A stretch of 64,000 nucleotides of DNA from an uncultured Dorea sp. GTDB lineage: Bacteria; Bacillota; Clostridia; Lachnospirales; Lachnospiraceae. Position 1 is the first letter of the stretch; every line of letters starts with the position of its first letter. The notes beneath the pieces are model-generated. The model was not told where the DNA came from and ran no database searches. It saw only the letters and a list, made by a program, of their open reading frames with translations. Position numbers and translations under genes: made by a program. Below are positions 31,601 to 41,204 of this stretch, piece by piece. The DNA is taken from the NCBI GenBank assembly GCA_910578455.1, contig CAJTQA010000004.1:1-64000 (forward strand). Direction: 5' to 3'.

Positions 31601-33856
31601 ATGAGAAGAAAGTTTATGGCGGCCGCTGTAACGGCGGCATTGCTGGCAGGCTGCATCATGCCGGCAGGAACGGACAGTGCATATGCAAAAGAAACCGCAC
31701 AGGAAACAGTAGCAGAAAATGCAGAATATACGGATGAGGCAGAAAGTGCGGATGAGCCGGAAAGCCCGGAAAATGCAGAACAGGCAGAAAGCATAGATGA
31801 TGCTGGCGATGCTGGATCCGCCGCAGCCGAAGGCAATACGAGCAATGAAGAGAATGCCATACAGGAGCAGGATCTGAATGGCGAAGGAAACGGCGAGATG
31901 GCAGAAGGCGCAGCCGTTCCGGAAGAGGTTAATCCATCAGAAAGCATGGGGGATACAGAATCAGCGGGAGAGCCGGTTCTGTATGATGAGATTACTTACA
32001 TCAATCCTCTCTATAAAGATGTTATTAGTGAAGAAAACTTAAATCCTCTGCCGGAAGATGGAGCTGCGGCATACGCAGCGCCGCGTTACGAGACAGATGC
32101 CAATGCAGTAGCAGGGCAGATGCGGGAGGCGATGGCAAGCCGTGAAGGGGTTATCACGCTTTATTACCAGACGGGGCAGAGCTATAATCCGAAATGGCTT
32201 GAAGGTTGGTTTGATAAAGCGCTTGAGGAGACTTCAAATCCCCGTGAGGGTGATTATCTCCACTGGAATATAGGCGGTTACAGGGCGCAGATTGCCTATA
32301 TGCCATATGGGAGCCAATGGCGGTATGAGTATACGGTAAGCGTTACCTACTACACAACAGCGGCACAGGAAAAGGAATTTGATACAAAGCTGGCCTCCCT
32401 ACTTAATAGTCTTGGAGTTAAAGGCCCGAATCTTACAGATTATGAAAAAGCAGTAAAAATATATGATTATATCTGTAAGAATGTGACATATGATTATGCT
32501 AATTTGAACAATGAAAATTATATGCTGAAATATACGGCATATGCAGCGCTGGTTGATAAAACTGCAGTTTGCCAGGGGTATGCAACTCTGATGTACCGTA
32601 TGCAGGAGGAGGCAGGAATCGATACCCGCGTAATAACAGGACTGGGAGGAGGCGGGCCTCATGCATGGAATCTTACACAGCTTGGCTCAAAATACTATCT
32701 GTCTGATTCCACATGGGATGCATCCAGAGCAGGCTCTGGATATGGATACGGCTATTTCCTGAGAGGCAGCAGCGGTTTCCCAGATCATACTGCGGGAGCG
32801 GACAGCAGATTTATCAGTTCTTATCCGGTATCTGCAGGCAATTATGCGATTACGGGAATCTCCCTGAATAAGACATCTCTGTCTCTTACAAAGCGCAGCA
32901 GGGAAACTTTACAAGTGTCAGTGCAGCCTGCAAGCGCCGCGAGCGGAGAAACCGTGAAGTGGAGCAGCAGCAATCCTGAAATTTTGGCGGTCAGTAACGG
33001 AACGCTTACAGTGAAAGACTTTGGAACGGCAACCATTACAGCTTATGCAGGGGGGAGAAGGGCAACGTGCTCAGTCGAGATCAAAAGCTGCACAGGACCT
33101 CATGCCTGGGGAGATACAGTGGAGACAGCGGAAACCGCTACTTGTGTCAGAGACGGATATAAAGGCATTTTCTGTACTGCATGCGGAGAACTGAAGGAAG
33201 GCAGTAAGGAAGTTATTCCGGCTGCAGGGCATCGCTATAAAACTTCTTTGACAAAGGCTACGGTTTCGGGTAACGGCAGCATCCTGACGGCATGCAGCGC
33301 CTGTGGAATACGGCGGAGCAATGAGGTTATTTACTACCCCAGGACAATCAGCCTCTCCAGGAGCAGCGTTAGCTACAGCGGCAGGCAGCAGACTCCGTCC
33401 ATATCCGTTACCGGCAGTGACGGGAGGGCGATATCCCCGTCGAATTATACGGTGTCCTATGGGGGCGGCAGAAAGGATGTGGGGCGTTATGAAGTGAGGA
33501 TATCCTTCAAGGGAAATTACGCAGGAACTATCTCCAAGACGTTTGACATTACTCCTAAGGGAACAAGCCTGTCAAAAATTAAGAAAGCTAGGAAAGGATT
33601 TACTGCCAAATGGAAAGCCCAGAAGAAACAGACCAGCGGATATGAGATTCAGTATTCCACGGATAAGAAGTTTGAGAAGTCAGTGAAGACAAAGAATGTT
33701 AAAAAGAATAAGACTGTCTCGGTAAAGGTAGGAAAGCTAAAGGCAAAGAAAAAATATTATGTAAGAGTGCGGACATATAAAAATGTAAAAGTGAACGGAA
33801 AATCCCAAAAGATATATTCAGGATGGTCCAAAGCGAAGTCAGTTAAAACAAAATAG
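31601..33856 (+). CDS. secreted transglutaminase-like protein with Ig-like and fibronectin-type domains
   Basis: A 751-residue exported protein. The signal peptide MRRKFMAAAVTAALLAGC could be a lipoprotein signal (LLAGC, Cys18) or be cut after AYA. An acidic Glu/Ala-rich linker runs to about 125. The transglutaminase-like core has Cys near 324 (TAVCQGYATLM), His near 353 (GPHAWNL) and Asp near 368 (SDSTWDAS). A BIG2 Ig-like domain follows (ISLNKTSLSLTKRS, about 425-495), then a zinc-ribbon-like CTACGEL/CSACGI segment with paired cysteines, a repeat-like domain, and a C-terminal lysine-rich fibronectin type III domain. Likely cell-surface or wall-binding. AAGGGG precedes ATG. Confidence 0.82.
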   Translation: MRRKFMAAAVTAALLAGCIMPAGTDSAYAKETAQETVAENAEYTDEAESADEPESPENAEQAESIDDAGDAGSAAAEGNTSNEENAIQEQDLNGEGNGEMAEGAAVPEEVNPSESMGDTESAGEPVLYDEITYINPLYKDVISEENLNPLPEDGAAAYAAPRYETDANAVAGQMREAMASREGVITLYYQTGQSYNPKWLEGWFDKALEETSNPREGDYLHWNIGGYRAQIAYMPYGSQWRYEYTVSVTYYTTAAQEKEFDTKLASLLNSLGVKGPNLTDYEKAVKIYDYICKNVTYDYANLNNENYMLKYTAYAALVDKTAVCQGYATLMYRMQEEAGIDTRVITGLGGGGPHAWNLTQLGSKYYLSDSTWDASRAGSGYGYGYFLRGSSGFPDHTAGADSRFISSYPVSAGNYAITGISLNKTSLSLTKRSRETLQVSVQPASAASGETVKWSSSNPEILAVSNGTLTVKDFGTATITAYAGGRRATCSVEIKSCTGPHAWGDTVETAETATCVRDGYKGIFCTACGELKEGSKEVIPAAGHRYKTSLTKATVSGNGSILTACSACGIRRSNEVIYYPRTISLSRSSVSYSGRQQTPSISVTGSDGRAISPSNYTVSYGGGRKDVGRYEVRISFKGNYAGTISKTFDITPKGTSLSKIKKARKGFTAKWKAQKKQTSGYEIQYSTDKKFEKSVKTKNVKKNKTVSVKVGKLKAKKKYYVRVRTYKNVKVNGKSQKIYSGWSKAKSVKTK

Positions 33857-34051
33857 AGCTAAAATATTGTGGCTGTAGAGAAGAAGTGTTAAAATATGCT
33901 GTAAAGTGTAAGAAAATGTTGAGTAACGGAAAGGAGACTGAATAAATGAAAAGGACATTTAGTACACTTATAGCATCACTGCTGATTTTCTGCCTGTGCG
34001 CGGGGATGACAGCCCATGCACAGGAGCCTGCGGATGCTTTTGAACCTGGTA

Positions 34052-34061
34052 GGGGGGGGGG
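34052..34061 (+). repeat. G10 homopolymer at the frame break
   Basis: Ten consecutive guanines within the linker after the signal peptide. Slipped-strand mispairing at such tracts is a known source of phase variation. The reading frame changes exactly here. Confidence 0.9.
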
Positions 34062-34202
34062 CAAAATTCAGAGGACATATCAGCGGTTTCAGGGCAAACT
34101 GAAAGCCTGGAGAAACCAGATGCTCCCAGTCAATATGAGCCGGTAACGGGAACAGAGGAACCGAAGGGGCAGCCAGAACGTGAGGAACAGTCAAAGCCTG
34201 CG

Positions 34203-34274
34203 GTGCAGGAAAAAGCTGTAGTGAAGGAAAAGACTGTGGTGCAGGAAAAAGCTGTAGTGCAGGAAAAGGCCGCG
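34203..34274 (+). repeat. four 18-bp tandem repeats encoding VQEKAV-type units
   Basis: Units at 34203, 34221, 34239 and 34257; units 1 and 3 are identical (GTGCAGGAAAAAGCTGTA) and the other two differ at a few positions. They encode a charged six-residue repeat forming the linker before the SGNH-like domain, and could vary in number between strains. Confidence 0.85.
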
Positions 34275-35002
34275 GCGCAGCCTGCGGTGAAAAAGAAAAT
34301 CACAATTCTCATGGTTGGGAACAGTATGACTGCCAGAAAAGGCAATACCACAATTAAGAATTTAAGGAATATGGCAAAAAAGTCGGGTCAGAAAGTCGTC
34401 ATTAAATATTTAAAGTCCAATGATGAAAAGATGAAAAACTGGGCGAACCCGAGACATAAGAGCGGTAAACGCCTGTATCGCGAAATACGCAGCGGAAGAT
34501 GGGACTATATTATTTTCCAGGAACAGACAAAAGCGGCGACAAAGCAGTCATTTGTAAGGGCAAGCGAAAAGCTGGGCAGCTATATTCACAGTAAAAGCCC
34601 GCGGACTCAGATTATATATAATTGTACATGGGCATATAAAAAAGGAAAGAAGATATCCGGGAAATATTACAGTTTCAATACGATGCAAAAGGTGATGAAT
34701 AAAAATTACCAGAGCGCGGCATCAAAATCCGGAGGGAGCGTGTGCTGGTCGGGAAAAGCGTTTGCACTGTACAGAAAGAGCAAAGGCAAAAAAAAGAACC
34801 TGTACATAAAGGACAATAACCATGCGTCTAAGTATGGGTGGTACTTGAATGCCTGCTGCCTGTATCGGAGCATTTTTGGAAAAAGTGCTGCTGGAATTAA
34901 GTATTATGGAGGCATTGGAAAGAATCTTGCCAAGAAGCTGCAGAAAGTTGCGGATAAAGCTATGAATTAAAAAGGCTTGTACATATAAATAAGTATGAAA
35001 AC

Positions 35003-35046
35003 AATATCCCTGCCTGTGAGGAGCGCTCTTTACAGGCGGGGATATT
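35003..35046 (+). terminator. hairpin terminator after the SGNH-like gene
   Basis: AATATCCCTGCCTGT pairs with ACAGGCGGGGATATT (one mismatch) across about 14 bases. The following AGTATTTTC is a weak T-run. Confidence 0.65.
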
Positions 35047-35183
35047 AGTATTTTCGGCTATATAATCATTTGGTTATAAGTATTATTAATTTTGTGTATT
35101 TGCGGCATGTGTATTTGTATTCTAAACTTAAATTAAATAAAAGGCGGTTTCTTCTATAAAATAAAGGTTGGGAGGAAAACAAT

Positions 35184-37049
35184 ATGTGTGGATGGAAAAG
35201 TGTTTTGGAAAAGGAAATCCTGAACGGAGACGATAAGACGCTCCTGTGTCATGAGCTTTTGACGGAAGAGCCGGACATGGAGAGGATGATTCTTAAGTTT
35301 TTCACGGAAGATGATTTCCGGGAGATAGCAGAGAGGAGAATCGGCAGAGGGCAGGTCGGAGGGAAGGCGTGCGGTCTTTTGCTGTCCAGGAAACTGATTG
35401 AGGTGCGTATGCCGGGGTATCTTGAAAACCTGGAACCGCACCATTCGTTTTTTATCGGCGCAGATACCTTTGAAGATTATTTGGAGCTCAACGGGTGCGG
35501 AGAGATGCAGAGCCTTGTTGCGTCAAAGGACAGGACGGAGCTTTTGGAAAAATATGAGGGGCTGCTGCTTGGAGGCAGGTTTTCGGAAGAGGTGCGCGAA
35601 CAGATAGGGGATGTCCTTCGGCATTATGATGAAGAACCGCTGATCATCCGGTCAAGCAGCATTATGGAAGATGGATTCGGCCATGCGTTTTCCGGGAAAT
35701 ATGAGTCGGTATTTTGCAGCAACCAAGGAATATTCGAAGAGCGGCTTGAGGAGATGCTGGCGGCTGTCCGCAGGGTCTACGCAAGCGTGTTCACAAAAGA
35801 AGCGCTGGAATACCGCAAAAGGCATGAACTGCTGGAAAAGAGGGAGAAGATGGGGATCTTAATCCAGCGCGCGGCGGGCCGGCGCATAGGAGACTTCTAT
35901 TTTCCGATTGCCGGAGGGATGGGATGTTCTTACAATCCTTACAAGTGGGCGGAGAACTTAAATCCCGAGGCCGGGATGATCCGCATGGTGGCCGGATTCG
36001 GAACAAGGGCGGTAGAGCGTACCCCCGGGGATTACCCAAGGCTTGTAAGCCTGGATCATGCAAAAGCCAATATCCGCACGACAGTGGCGGACCGCCATAA
36101 GTTTTCCCAGAGGAAAGTTGATGTTATCGACCTGAAAGAAAAAAAGATGGTTACGGTGCCGATTGACAGCCTGTTTGACAAAATTCCCCACACATATAAA
36201 AAATTAGTCTTAAGCCGGGATACGGATGCGGAAGGCAGGCTGGCGCAGCGCCGGATATATCGAAAAATATATTTTGCAGACTGCCAGGGGCTTGTGGATG
36301 ACGATGACTTTATCGAGATGGTCCGCAGCATGGAAAAGGTTCTGGAAAAGACGTACCGCCATCCGGTGGATCTGGAGTTCGCCGTGACTATGGCAGAAGA
36401 CGGCGGATGGAGAATCAATCTTTTACAGTGCCGTCCTATGAGGATGACAGCGGACGGCGTTATACATATCCCGGAGGGTATCGACCATGAGATCTTATTC
36501 GACATCCGGAGGACTTCCATCAGCTATTCGAGGGAGATATCCCTGGATTATATCGTATGGGTGGATCCGCAGAGATATTATGAATACGAATACCATAAAA
36601 AACCTGAAGTGGCGACGCTGCTGGGGCGGATCAATGCTGCGTTTGAAGGAATGAAGAAGAATATCATATTGCTTGTGCCCGGAAGGATCGGCACGTCTTC
36701 CCCGGAGCTTGGCGTTCCGGTGCTGTACTGCGACATCCATCAGTTCTGCGCGGTGTGCGAGGTGGCTTATAGCAAGGTGGGCTATAACCCTGAGCTGTCT
36801 TATGGAAGCCATATGTTCCAGGATCTTGTGGAGGCAGATATATATTACGGGGCGATTAATGAGAACAGCAAGACCCGGATATTTGCGCCGGAGATTTTAA
36901 AGAAATGTAATGATGTGCTGGGAGAGTTTCTGGAGAACGAAAAGGACGAACTGCGCGAGATCGTGCAGCTTTATGACGTTACAGACAGGAAATCCGTGCT
37001 GATGCTGGATGCGAAAGAGGGAAGGGCGGTGTGCCGGGTGTGCGGTTAA
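35184..37049 (+). CDS. stand-alone PEP/pyruvate-binding (PPDK N-terminal-type) protein
   Basis: A 621-residue protein with the ATP-grasp nucleotide-binding domain of PEP synthase/pyruvate phosphate dikinase. GGKACGLLLSR near 60 corresponds to the GGKGANL lysine, LIIRSSSIMED near 155 to the IRSSS loop, and DLEFAV with LLQCRPM near 395-415 to the metal-binding Glu and QxRP end. The swivelling phosphohistidine domain and the PEP-binding barrel are absent, and residues 430-621 are a C-terminal region I do not recognise. It may phosphorylate or bind another partner. Found alone with its own leader; GGGAGG lies about 10 bases before ATG. Confidence 0.8.
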   Translation: MCGWKSVLEKEILNGDDKTLLCHELLTEEPDMERMILKFFTEDDFREIAERRIGRGQVGGKACGLLLSRKLIEVRMPGYLENLEPHHSFFIGADTFEDYLELNGCGEMQSLVASKDRTELLEKYEGLLLGGRFSEEVREQIGDVLRHYDEEPLIIRSSSIMEDGFGHAFSGKYESVFCSNQGIFEERLEEMLAAVRRVYASVFTKEALEYRKRHELLEKREKMGILIQRAAGRRIGDFYFPIAGGMGCSYNPYKWAENLNPEAGMIRMVAGFGTRAVERTPGDYPRLVSLDHAKANIRTTVADRHKFSQRKVDVIDLKEKKMVTVPIDSLFDKIPHTYKKLVLSRDTDAEGRLAQRRIYRKIYFADCQGLVDDDDFIEMVRSMEKVLEKTYRHPVDLEFAVTMAEDGGWRINLLQCRPMRMTADGVIHIPEGIDHEILFDIRRTSISYSREISLDYIVWVDPQRYYEYEYHKKPEVATLLGRINAAFEGMKKNIILLVPGRIGTSSPELGVPVLYCDIHQFCAVCEVAYSKVGYNPELSYGSHMFQDLVEADIYYGAINENSKTRIFAPEILKKCNDVLGEFLENEKDELREIVQLYDVTDRKSVLMLDAKEGRAVCRVCG

Positions 37050-37129
37050 AGGGCACATCTGCGGTATGGGAATTGTGTACAATTTGAGAGAGCGCATATT
37101 GTTGACAATTGACAATTTACAACAAACGG

Positions 37130-37163
37130 AAATAGATTTACAATGTAAAAAATAAATCTATTT
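37130..37163 (+). promoter_or_regulatory. perfect inverted repeat abutting the pepT ribosome site
   Basis: AAATAGATTTA (37130-37140) and TAAATCTATTT (37153-37163) pair perfectly over 11 bp with a 12-base loop, and AAGGAGATA follows immediately. It may be an operator or a leader hairpin that influences translation of pepT. Confidence 0.55.
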
Positions 37164-37178
37164 AAGGAGATATTTGTT

Positions 37179-38396
37179 ATGAAAGCGTATGAAAGATTTC
37201 TTAAGTATGTGCAAGTGTGGACTACAAGCGACGAGGCCAGCGAGACAGTTCCTTCGGCAGCGAGAGAGCTTGACCTGGCGAGGATGCTTGTGGAGGAGAT
37301 GAAGGAGCTTGGCATCACAGATGTGAGGGTAGATGACAAAGGATATGTGTACGGGCATATACCTGCAACGCCGGGGTACGAAAAGAGGGCTGCCCTTGGG
37401 CTGATTGCCCACATGGACACGGCGCCGGATGCGCCCGGAGAGAACATTAAGCCCCGTCTGATTGAGAACTATGACGGCGGGGATGTAAAGCTTGGCGAGA
37501 ACGGCAAAGTATTGAGCGCAGCAGATTTCCCGCATCTTAAAGGGCTCAAGGGGAGGACTCTTATCGTGACGGACGGCGAGACTCTTCTGGGAGCGGACGA
37601 CAAGGCGGGAATTGCGGAGATTCTTACAGTGGCCGAGGAACTTCTGAAGGGCGATATGCCTCACGGGAAGATCTGCATCGGATTTACGCCGGATGAAGAG
37701 ATCGCCAGAGGAGCAAAGCATTTTGACGTGGAAGGCTTTGGCGCGGATTACGGCTATACGTTGGACGGCAGCGCGGAGGGCGAGATCCAGTATGAGAATT
37801 TTAATGCGTCTACGGCTGTTTTTACGATTCATGGAGTGAGCGTGCATACAGGTACGGCAAAAGATGTGCTGGTCAATTCCCAGACATTGGCGGCGGAGAT
37901 TCACCAGATGCTGCCTGAAAGTGAGCGTCCGGAGACGACAGAAGGGTATGAGGGATTCTATCATCTGGTGAGCGTCAACGGAACGGTAACAGAGACGAAA
38001 ATGAAGTATTTTATCCGTGATTTTGACCGGGGGAATTTTAAGGCAAGAGAAGATAAGCTGCGCCAGATTGCGGCCGAGATGAATAAAAAGTACGGCGAAG
38101 GCAAGGTAGATGTAGAGATTACCGAGTCCTACCGGAACATGAGAGAGATGGTGGAGCCGTGTTATCAGCTTGTAGAGTATGCCCTTGCAGCCACAAAGGC
38201 AGCCGGAGTAGAGCCGGATGTCGCGCCGATCCGGGGAGGCACAGACGGGGCGAGGTTAAGCTTTAAGGGCCTGCCGTGTCCGAACCTTGGAACCGGCGGC
38301 TATGCGTTCCACGGCGTGTATGAGCACATTACCGTTGAGGGCATGGATCTGGCAGTGAATATCGTGAAAGACATCATCAGGCAGTTTGCTGAGTAG
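37179..38396 (+). CDS. pepT: peptidase T (tripeptide aminopeptidase)
   Basis: A 405-residue M20B aminopeptidase that removes N-terminal residues from tripeptides in the cytoplasm. Zinc ligands are His in GLIAHMDTAPDAPG near 76, Asp in LLGADDKAGIAEI near 139, Glu in CIGFTPDEEIARGA near 170, then Asp near 195 (GYTLDGSAEGE) and His in GGYAFHGVYEH near 378. Length normal. First gene of a four-gene cluster for peptide use; AAGGAG precedes the start and a hairpin lies directly before that. Confidence 0.94.
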   Translation: MKAYERFLKYVQVWTTSDEASETVPSAARELDLARMLVEEMKELGITDVRVDDKGYVYGHIPATPGYEKRAALGLIAHMDTAPDAPGENIKPRLIENYDGGDVKLGENGKVLSAADFPHLKGLKGRTLIVTDGETLLGADDKAGIAEILTVAEELLKGDMPHGKICIGFTPDEEIARGAKHFDVEGFGADYGYTLDGSAEGEIQYENFNASTAVFTIHGVSVHTGTAKDVLVNSQTLAAEIHQMLPESERPETTEGYEGFYHLVSVNGTVTETKMKYFIRDFDRGNFKAREDKLRQIAAEMNKKYGEGKVDVEITESYRNMREMVEPCYQLVEYALAATKAAGVEPDVAPIRGGTDGARLSFKGLPCPNLGTGGYAFHGVYEHITVEGMDLAVNIVKDIIRQFAE

Positions 38397-38409
38397 GGGG
38401 GATACCGTT

Positions 38410-39837
38410 ATGGCTGATACAAAGAAGATAAAATGGAGTGCTCTTGCCTTTATGGCGTTTTCCACAGTATGGGGATTTGGAAATGTATTAAACGGATTTA
38501 TCTATTTTAACGGGATTCAGGTTGTGCTGAGCTGGGTGCTGATGTTCGGGCTTTATTTTATCCCGTATGCGCTGATGGTGGGGGAGCTTGGCTCTGCCTT
38601 TAAGAACAGCGGCAGCGGCGTGAATTCGTGGATTTACGAGACGACTACGCCCAAGTTGGCGTACTATGCGGGCTGGACTTACTGGGCGTGCCACATTACC
38701 TATATTGCCAGCAAGGGAAGCGGCAGCCTTAAGGCGCTGAGCTGGGCGGTGTTCCGCAATGCGGAAGTCTATGACACGTTCCCGACCATGGCGGTGCAGT
38801 TAGCGACGCTGGGCGTCTTTCTGGGCGGGTGCTTTATCGCCAGCAAGGGGCTTAACCCGCTGAAAAAGCTGCTTTCCCTGGCGGGAACCAGTATGTTTGT
38901 TATGTCGATTCTGTATATTATTATGATGCTTGCGGCTCCGGCGATCAACCCTGGCGCGGATTATGTGACCATGGACTTAAGCTTTAAGAACCTGATTCCG
39001 AATTTTAACGTGGCATATTTCACATCCCTGTCGATTCTTGTATTTGCGGTAGGCGGCTGCGAGAAGATCTCCCCTTATGTAAATAAGGTGGAGAATCCAA
39101 GTAAAGGGTTCCCTAAGGGAATCATTGCGATGGCGGTCATGGTGCTTGTGTGTGCCATTCTTGGAACGGTTGCCATGGGCAAGATGTTTGACCCGACGCT
39201 TATCAATGCCAGCGACGAGGCGTTTAACTCTTATGCGGCCAACGGTTCTTACTGGGCGTTCCAGAAATTGGGCCAGTATTATCATGTGGGCGATCTGTTC
39301 CTGGTAATCTATGCGCTGTGTAACCTTATCAGCCAGTTTGCGATTCTGATTCTGAGCATTGACGCGCCGTTACGGATGCTTTTGGAAAATGAGAAGACGA
39401 AGGAATTTATCCCGTCTGCTATGAGAAAGCAGAACAAGGACGGCGCATATGTCAACGGCATCAAGCTGATCATCGTGCTTGCAGGTGCGATTATCCTCGT
39501 CCAGACCTTTATGCCGGGGGCGGCGGCAGTGCTCCAGCAGCTTACAAGGCTGAATTCTGTATGCATGCCGATGCGTTACCTGTGGGTGTTCGTGGCGTAT
39601 CTTGCGCTTAGAAAGGCCTATGATCGGATACCGGCGGAGTACCGTTTTGTGAAAAACCAGAAAGTGGCCATGTTTTTTGGCGGATGGTGCTTTTTTGTGA
39701 CGGCTGCATGTTGTATTATGGGTATGTACAGTAAAGAGCCTCTCACGCTGGCGTTAAATATCATCACGCCGGTTGTGCTGACTGCCCTCGGGCTTATCAT
39801 GCCGAAACTGGCGCAGCGGGAGAGAGCGAAGAAGTAA
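38410..39837 (+). CDS. APC-family amino acid permease
   Basis: A 475-residue transporter with about twelve membrane segments, starting FMAFSTVWGFGNVLNGFIYF and continuing with a GSGVNSWIYETT loop typical of amino acid/glutamate antiporters of the APC superfamily. The loop NKVENPSKGFPKGIIAMAVM after segment 6 is also characteristic. The ATG at 38410 follows GGGGG by eight bases and lies 13 bases after pepT. Flanked by PepT, an M18 aminopeptidase and an asparaginase, it probably moves an amino acid or small peptide product. Substrate not predictable. Confidence 0.88.
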   Translation: MADTKKIKWSALAFMAFSTVWGFGNVLNGFIYFNGIQVVLSWVLMFGLYFIPYALMVGELGSAFKNSGSGVNSWIYETTTPKLAYYAGWTYWACHITYIASKGSGSLKALSWAVFRNAEVYDTFPTMAVQLATLGVFLGGCFIASKGLNPLKKLLSLAGTSMFVMSILYIIMMLAAPAINPGADYVTMDLSFKNLIPNFNVAYFTSLSILVFAVGGCEKISPYVNKVENPSKGFPKGIIAMAVMVLVCAILGTVAMGKMFDPTLINASDEAFNSYAANGSYWAFQKLGQYYHVGDLFLVIYALCNLISQFAILILSIDAPLRMLLENEKTKEFIPSAMRKQNKDGAYVNGIKLIIVLAGAIILVQTFMPGAAAVLQQLTRLNSVCMPMRYLWVFVAYLALRKAYDRIPAEYRFVKNQKVAMFFGGWCFFVTAACCIMGMYSKEPLTLALNIITPVVLTALGLIMPKLAQRERAKK

Positions 39838-39860
39838 GAAAGCAGCAGGAGGTGTTTACG

Positions 39861-41177
39861 GTGGATATGAAGACGATATCGGAGCTTGCCTCGTTTATCA
39901 AGGGCGCGCCTACGGCGTTCCACGCGGTGGAGAAGATGGGAGGCATGCTTGAGGAGGAAGGCTTTGAGGAGCTTAAAGAGCGGGAAAAGTGGGAGCTTAA
40001 GCCTGGGAAGGGGTACTATGTCACAAGGAACGGTTCCAGCATCATCGCTTTTAAGGCAGGGGCAAAGCTTTCGGACTATACCTTTCATGTGACGGCATCC
40101 CACAGTGATTCGCCGGGATTCAAGCTCAAGGAAAATGCGGAGCTTGACGTAAAAAAGAGGTATACGGTATTGAATACGGAAGGGTATGGTGGTATGATTT
40201 GCTCAACGTGGTTTGACCGCCCCCTTTCCGTGGCGGGCAGAGTGATTGTAAAGACGGATGAGGGTCTTAAGGCAAGGCTTGTTGACCTTGACAGAGACCT
40301 TCTGATGATTCCGAGCCTTGCGATCCACATGGACCGTTCGGTCAATGACGGGCACAAGTTCAATAAGCAGGTGGATATGCTGCCGCTGTTTGCGGGGGAA
40401 GAGAAGGCGCCGGGAGCGGTTAAGGAGCTGGTGGCGAAGGAGCTTGAGGCAAAAGCGGAGGACATCTATGGGATGGATCTGTTTTTATACAACCGCATGG
40501 CTCCGGCCGTGTGGGGAAGTGACAATGAGTTTTTCTCCTGCCCGCAGCTTGACGACCTGGAGTGTGCGTTTGCCTCATTGAAGGGGTTCTTATCCGGCGG
40601 CAATGAGAGGAATGTAAATGTGTTCGCCTGTTTTGACAATGAAGAGGTAGGCTCCGGCACGAAGCAGGGCGCAGGATCTACGTTCCTCTATGATGTGCTC
40701 TGGCGGGTCAACCTTGCTCTCGGCAAGGATGAGGAGGACTTCTTAAGGGCGGTGGCGGGCAGCTTTATGCTGAGCTGCGACAATGCCCATGCGGTGCATC
40801 CGAACTATAAGGAAAAGACGGATGCCACCAACTGCGTGTATATGAATGAGGGAATCGTAGTGAAGTCTCATGCAGGGCAGAAGTATACCAGTGACGCTCT
40901 GAGCATTGCCGTGATGAAGGCAATCTGTGAGAAGGCGGGGGTTCCGCTGCAGTTTTTTGCCAACCGCTCCGACGAGGCGGGGGGCAGCACTCTTGGGAAC
41001 ATCGCCATGTCTCAGGTGTCTATGAATGCAGTGGACATCGGGCTGCCTCAGCTTGCCATGCATTCTGCTTACGAGACTTGCGGGGTGAAGGATGCCGGGT
41101 ATCTCATCCGGGCGGCGGAGAGCTTTTACAAAAGCCATATCAGCGCGGCGGGAGACGGGACATTCCATATAGAGTAA
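39861..41177 (+). CDS. M18-family aminopeptidase, GTG start
   Basis: A 438-residue M18 (aspartyl/aminopeptidase I) enzyme. Zinc and catalytic residues: His in HVTASHSDSPGFKLKEN near 80, Asp in FSCPQLDDLECAF near 234, Glu in ACFDNEEVGSGTKQGAG near 264-265, Asp in MLSCDNAHAVHPNY near 308, and His in LAMHSAYETCG near 401. It removes N-terminal acidic or neutral residues. The GTG at 39861 is seven bases after AGGAGG; an ATG two codons on is less well spaced. In line with the APC permease, 23 bases upstream. Confidence 0.92.
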   Translation: MDMKTISELASFIKGAPTAFHAVEKMGGMLEEEGFEELKEREKWELKPGKGYYVTRNGSSIIAFKAGAKLSDYTFHVTASHSDSPGFKLKENAELDVKKRYTVLNTEGYGGMICSTWFDRPLSVAGRVIVKTDEGLKARLVDLDRDLLMIPSLAIHMDRSVNDGHKFNKQVDMLPLFAGEEKAPGAVKELVAKELEAKAEDIYGMDLFLYNRMAPAVWGSDNEFFSCPQLDDLECAFASLKGFLSGGNERNVNVFACFDNEEVGSGTKQGAGSTFLYDVLWRVNLALGKDEEDFLRAVAGSFMLSCDNAHAVHPNYKEKTDATNCVYMNEGIVVKSHAGQKYTSDALSIAVMKAICEKAGVPLQFFANRSDEAGGSTLGNIAMSQVSMNAVDIGLPQLAMHSAYETCGVKDAGYLIRAAESFYKSHISAAGDGTFHIE

Positions 41178-41204
41178 AGAGATAAAAGCGAGGACAGTGT
41201 GAAG

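Larger units (their letters stand above)
33946..34970 (+). pseudogene. secreted SGNH-hydrolase-like (DUF4886-type) protein, frame broken at a G10 tract
   Basis: A signal peptide (MKRTFSTLIASLLIFCLCAG, probable cut after AHA) and a good ribosome site (AAGGAG) open a frame that stops at 34146. From 34062 a second frame is open to 34970 and carries the body: a linker with four 6-residue repeats, then KKITILMVGNSMTARKGNTT (the GNS block of SGNH-type hydrolases), WDYIIFQEQTKAA, and a catalytic-type DNNHASKYGWYL with Asp and His. The two frames meet at ten guanines (34052-34061); eight or eleven would give one 341-residue secreted protein. Either a phase-variable gene in the off state or a sequencing error in the homopolymer. 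Confidence 0.75.

Noticed and set aside
37111..37124. Repeated TTGACAAT units as a pepT promoter
   Set aside because: Two overlapping TTGACA copies exist but no -10 box lies 16-18 bp downstream of either; I could not assign a promoter with confidence.
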